Shown piece after piece: positions 61,977 to 64,000 of a stretch of 64,000 nucleotides of DNA. The stretch lies in assembly GCF_051307055.1 (NCBI RefSeq), contig NZ_CP149994.1, positions 3,658,001 through 3,722,000 on the forward strand, given 5' to 3'. Source of the stretch: Dryocola sp051307055 (GTDB lineage: Bacteria > Pseudomonadota > Gammaproteobacteria > Enterobacterales > Enterobacteriaceae). A model generated the notes under the pieces. It worked only from the letters and a program-made list of their open reading frames with translations, did no database searches and was not told where the DNA came from. Position numbers and translations under genes: made by a program. The stretch's first letter is position 1; the number at the start of each line of letters is the position of its first letter.

Positions 61977-62013
61977 CGGGCTCCCTTCCCTATAATGGGC
62001 GGGAGCTATTTTG
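61977..62013 (+). terminator. Terminator of pyrBI
   Basis: GGGCTCCC pairs with GGGAGC across an internal loop that includes CTATAATGGGC, then TATTTTG. The stem is imperfect; the role is likely given its place 20 bp after pyrI. Confidence 0.65.
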
Positions 62014-62016
62014 TTT

Positions 62017-62088
62017 GTAGGGTGGATAAGCGTCAGCGTCATCCACCGCTCACATGTTGGCGGGTGACGCGCAGCTTACCCGCCCTAC
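62017..62088. repeat. Inverted pair of REP elements between pyrI and ridA
   Basis: GTAGGGTGGATAAGC...ATCCACC at 62017-62047 and GGCGGGTGACGC...TTACCCGCCCTAC at 62059-62088. The two units are in the opposite relative order to the pairs after pepA and argF, with the GTAG ends on the outside. Confidence 0.85.
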
Positions 62089-62109
62089 GAACTTAGATAA
62101 GGAATGAAA

Positions 62110-62499
62110 ATGTCTTCTCGCACCATCAGCACTGAAAACGCACCAGCAGCCATCGGCCCATACGTTCAGGGCGTTGATCTTGGCAGCATGATTATTACTT
62201 CTGGCCAGATCCCGGTCGATCCAAAAACCGGTACCGTAGCGGATGACGTGGCCGCTCAGGCGCGCCAGTCTCTTGAAAACGTGCAGGCTATCGTTGAAGC
62301 GGCAGGCCTGAAGGTTGGCGATATCGTGAAAACTACGGTTTTTGTAAAAGACCTCAACGACTTCGCCACGGTGAACGCCACCTACGAAGCCTTCTTCACC
62401 GAGCACAAAGCAATTTTCCCGGCGCGCTCCTGCGTGGAAGTCGCTCGTCTGCCGAAAGATGTGAAGATTGAAATTGAAGCGATCGCCATTCGTCGCTAG
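62110..62499 (+). CDS. ridA: 2-iminobutanoate/2-iminopropanoate deaminase RidA
   Basis: RidA hydrolyses reactive enamine/imine intermediates released by PLP enzymes such as threonine deaminase, thereby protecting isoleucine synthesis and other PLP enzymes. The 129-residue product MSSRTISTENAPAAIGPYVQ has the YjgF fold hallmarks: IITSGQIPVDPKTG, the active-site Arg in FPARSCVEVARLP (about residue 106), and the terminal EIEAIAIRR. AAGGAATGAAA places the start at 62110; an in-frame ATG at 62104 is less well spaced. It follows pyrBI as in E. coli. Confidence 0.96.
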   Translation: MSSRTISTENAPAAIGPYVQGVDLGSMIITSGQIPVDPKTGTVADDVAAQARQSLENVQAIVEAAGLKVGDIVKTTVFVKDLNDFATVNATYEAFFTEHKAIFPARSCVEVARLPKDVKIEIEAIAIRR

Positions 62500-62519
62500 T
62501 TCCGCAGCGTTAAAAGATG

Positions 62520-62546
62520 AAGGCCGCAAGAGCGGCCTTATTTTTA
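62520..62546. terminator. Bidirectional terminator between ridA and the GH20 gene
   Basis: AAGGCCGC, loop AAG, AGCGGCCTT and ATTTTTAC, between two convergent stop codons. Confidence 0.85.
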
Positions 62547-62551
62547 CGGGG

Positions 62552-64000
62552 TTACCTGGCGCTTGCGCGCAGCAGCTTTTGCAGCGGATAAACGGCAGCG
62601 ATAACCACCTCATCCTGCGTTTGCGCCGCTTCATCCAGCTGTTTTTGAATGCTCTCCCGCTCGTCGCCGCTTAGCGTTCCCTGTCTGGCCACCAAATCGG
62701 TCAGGCGCAGCCCTATTCCCGCCAGCTTATCAACGCCTTCCGCCACCGGTTTCAGCCCTTTCAGCTGATAATTACCGTCGATCAGCGCCAGCACGTCCGG
62801 CGTGTTGCTCTGCCAGCGCGCAAAGGTATGACGCAGGGACTCCGCGCTGCTGCTCTCTTCCGGATCGGCGATAAGTTTATCCACCCAGCCGTCCATGGCG
62901 CGAACCTGGCTGCTTTCCGCTGCCAGCGCATCCGCAAAACGGTTAAGCGGCTCGAAGTGATGATAATTTCCGGCCTGGAACTTCAGATGCTGACGCGTGT
63001 AATACTGCGCGGGCTCCACGGCCTGGGCGAGGATCTGCAGCGGCATAATATCCGGCGTACCGGCAAGACGCGTCATCTGCTGCACGGCAGCGGTGTGCTG
63101 GCGCAGGCCAACGGAGACGGTCGTCCAGGCATCAATCGCCTGTAAGCGCTGATACATATTATCGATCTCTTTTACCTCTTCCGTAGACCACAGACGCTCC
63201 GCCACGGCAAACGCGCGCGGCCAGAGCTTGATATCAATCAGCCCGGCGGAGACGTTTTCCGCCCACAGCGCGGCTTCGCCCCCCAGAATATTATCCATCT
63301 GTTCCGGCGTCGGCACGACCGGCTGCACGCCATCCGGCACGTTAGCCAGCTTTTGTCCCGTCGCCGGGTAGCGCACATTGCCCACCAGGAAATAGCCGCT
63401 CAGCTTATCGTTTTCCACCGTCACCACCGGGCGCGTCTCGCCCATCCAGCTATCTACCGTGAAAGTCACCTGATGGCCGCTCAGCCACTCAATATCACGC
63501 ACCGCGCGGCGGGATTTCCCCTTGAAGTCGATGAACCCCCGCCAGCCGCTTTTGTCATTCACCAGCGTGAAGCTGCCTTCTACCGGGCTGCCCTTCAGGC
63601 GCGGCATGGTAAAGAACCAGCTTTGCGCGCTGTCAGCAGGCGTGATTTGATCGATCCCGTTCAGGCCCTGCGGCAGGATCTCATTGCGGTAGTGGTAAGC
63701 CGTCGATTGAGGTTGATCGAGATAAAAGCCCGTCGATAAGATCCCCTTATAGCCGTTGGCGGCGACGGCGCCCAGAGCGTCCTGCCCTTGCCAGGACTGA
63801 ATCAGAATGCTTTTCGGCAGATCCGGATGGTAGATCTCATCCCAGCCCATCATCTGGCGATGATGCTTTTCGAGAATTTTCTCCAGCCGCTGATTAAAAT
63901 AAGTCTGCAGCGCGTGGGTATCGGCAATGTTGTGCTGCTTCATAAATGCCTGAATCGGGGCGGATGCTTTCCACTGGCTGTCGTCGACCTCGTCGCCGCC
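62552..64000 (-). CDS. GH20 beta-N-acetylhexosaminidase, C-terminal part (truncated by window edge)
   Basis: The minus-strand frame is open from the right edge to a stop at 62552, giving 482 visible residues. At the very edge it reads GGDEVDDSQWKASAPIQAFM, the GH20 active-site Asp-Glu pair in GGDEV; the Glu is the catalytic acid. MGWDEIYHPDLPKSILIQSW, SWFFTMPRLKGSPVEGSF and GGEAALWAENVSAG are further conserved GH20 segments. GH20 enzymes remove terminal GlcNAc/GalNAc from chitooligosaccharides or glycans. The N-terminal part, including any signal peptide, is outside the window, so location in the cell is unknown. An internal ATG at 63943 is not the start. Confidence 0.9.
   Translation of the reverse strand, partial: GGDEVDDSQWKASAPIQAFMKQHNIADTHALQTYFNQRLEKILEKHHRQMMGWDEIYHPDLPKSILIQSWQGQDALGAVAANGYKGILSTGFYLDQPQSTAYHYRNEILPQGLNGIDQITPADSAQSWFFTMPRLKGSPVEGSFTLVNDKSGWRGFIDFKGKSRRAVRDIEWLSGHQVTFTVDSWMGETRPVVTVENDKLSGYFLVGNVRYPATGQKLANVPDGVQPVVPTPEQMDNILGGEAALWAENVSAGLIDIKLWPRAFAVAERLWSTEEVKEIDNMYQRLQAIDAWTTVSVGLRQHTAAVQQMTRLAGTPDIMPLQILAQAVEPAQYYTRQHLKFQAGNYHHFEPLNRFADALAAESSQVRAMDGWVDKLIADPEESSSAESLRHTFARWQSNTPDVLALIDGNYQLKGLKPVAEGVDKLAGIGLRLTDLVARQGTLSGDERESIQKQLDEAAQTQDEVVIAAVYPLQKLLRASAR

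Noticed and set aside
63943..63943. GH20 gene starting at ATG 63943
   Set aside because: The frame continues without stop to the window edge and contains the GGDEV active-site motif before this Met, so the gene is longer and truncated by the window.

Overview
The window is chromosomal DNA of an enterobacterium (order Enterobacterales, family Enterobacteriaceae). Almost every housekeeping protein is close to full-length colinear with its Escherichia coli counterpart, and several E. coli gene clusters appear in order. The GC-rich codon use, the presence of miaE and the many GTAGGTCGGGTAAGC-type REP elements point to the Enterobacter/Cronobacter/Klebsiella side of the family rather than E. coli itself. 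I cannot name the species from sequence alone.

Region 1 (1-18580) is a conserved core: ygiD (partial), zupT, ribB with its FMN riboswitch, ubiK, the ygiF-glnE-hldE strand, ygiM, cca, uppP, folB, plsY, tsaD, the rpsU-dnaG-rpoD macromolecular synthesis operon, mug and a tRNA-Ile2 (CAU anticodon). Region 2 (18581-28910) is accessory and starts immediately behind the tRNA. It holds a small AT-rich secreted protein with duplicated Cys motifs, a P2-type prophage scar (ogr plus the tail of gene D), a broken adenosylhomocysteinase-like gene, a TetR/pyridoxal reductase pair, the ascFB/ascG beta-glucoside system, a CurA-like reductase, and an Ada-like DNA repair gene overlapping an isocitrate lyase/PEP mutase superfamily gene. 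Region 3 (28917-39235) carries aer behind a sigma-28 promoter, proP, a five-gene dipeptide/oligopeptide-type ABC transporter, and patA behind a sigma-54 promoter.

Region 4 (39241-48705) is a complete autoinducer-2 locus: lsrACDBFG on the minus strand and lsrRK divergent. It is followed by a 0.9-kb tandem array of twenty 45-bp REP units. Region 5 (48717-64000) is again core, but core that in E. coli K-12 lies far away on the chromosome: lptG, lptF, pepA, holC, valS, yjgM, miaE, rraB, argF with two ARG boxes, tabA, the pyrL attenuator with pyrBI, ridA, and the C-terminal part of a GH20 beta-N-acetylhexosaminidase running off the end. The patA-lsr-lptG join is therefore a synteny break relative to E. 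coli.

The genes form recognisable working units: lipopolysaccharide heptose synthesis and export (hldE, lptFG), nitrogen regulation (glnE, patA with sigma-54), translation/replication/transcription initiation (rpsU, dnaG, rpoD, tsaD, cca, valS, miaE, tRNA-Ile2), carbamoyl phosphate users (argF, pyrBI), beta-glucoside uptake (ascFB) and AI-2 import and degradation (lsr). The least explained items are the REP array, the duplicated-Cys secreted protein, the Ada-like/ICL-like operon, and a decayed GNAT toxin next to valS.
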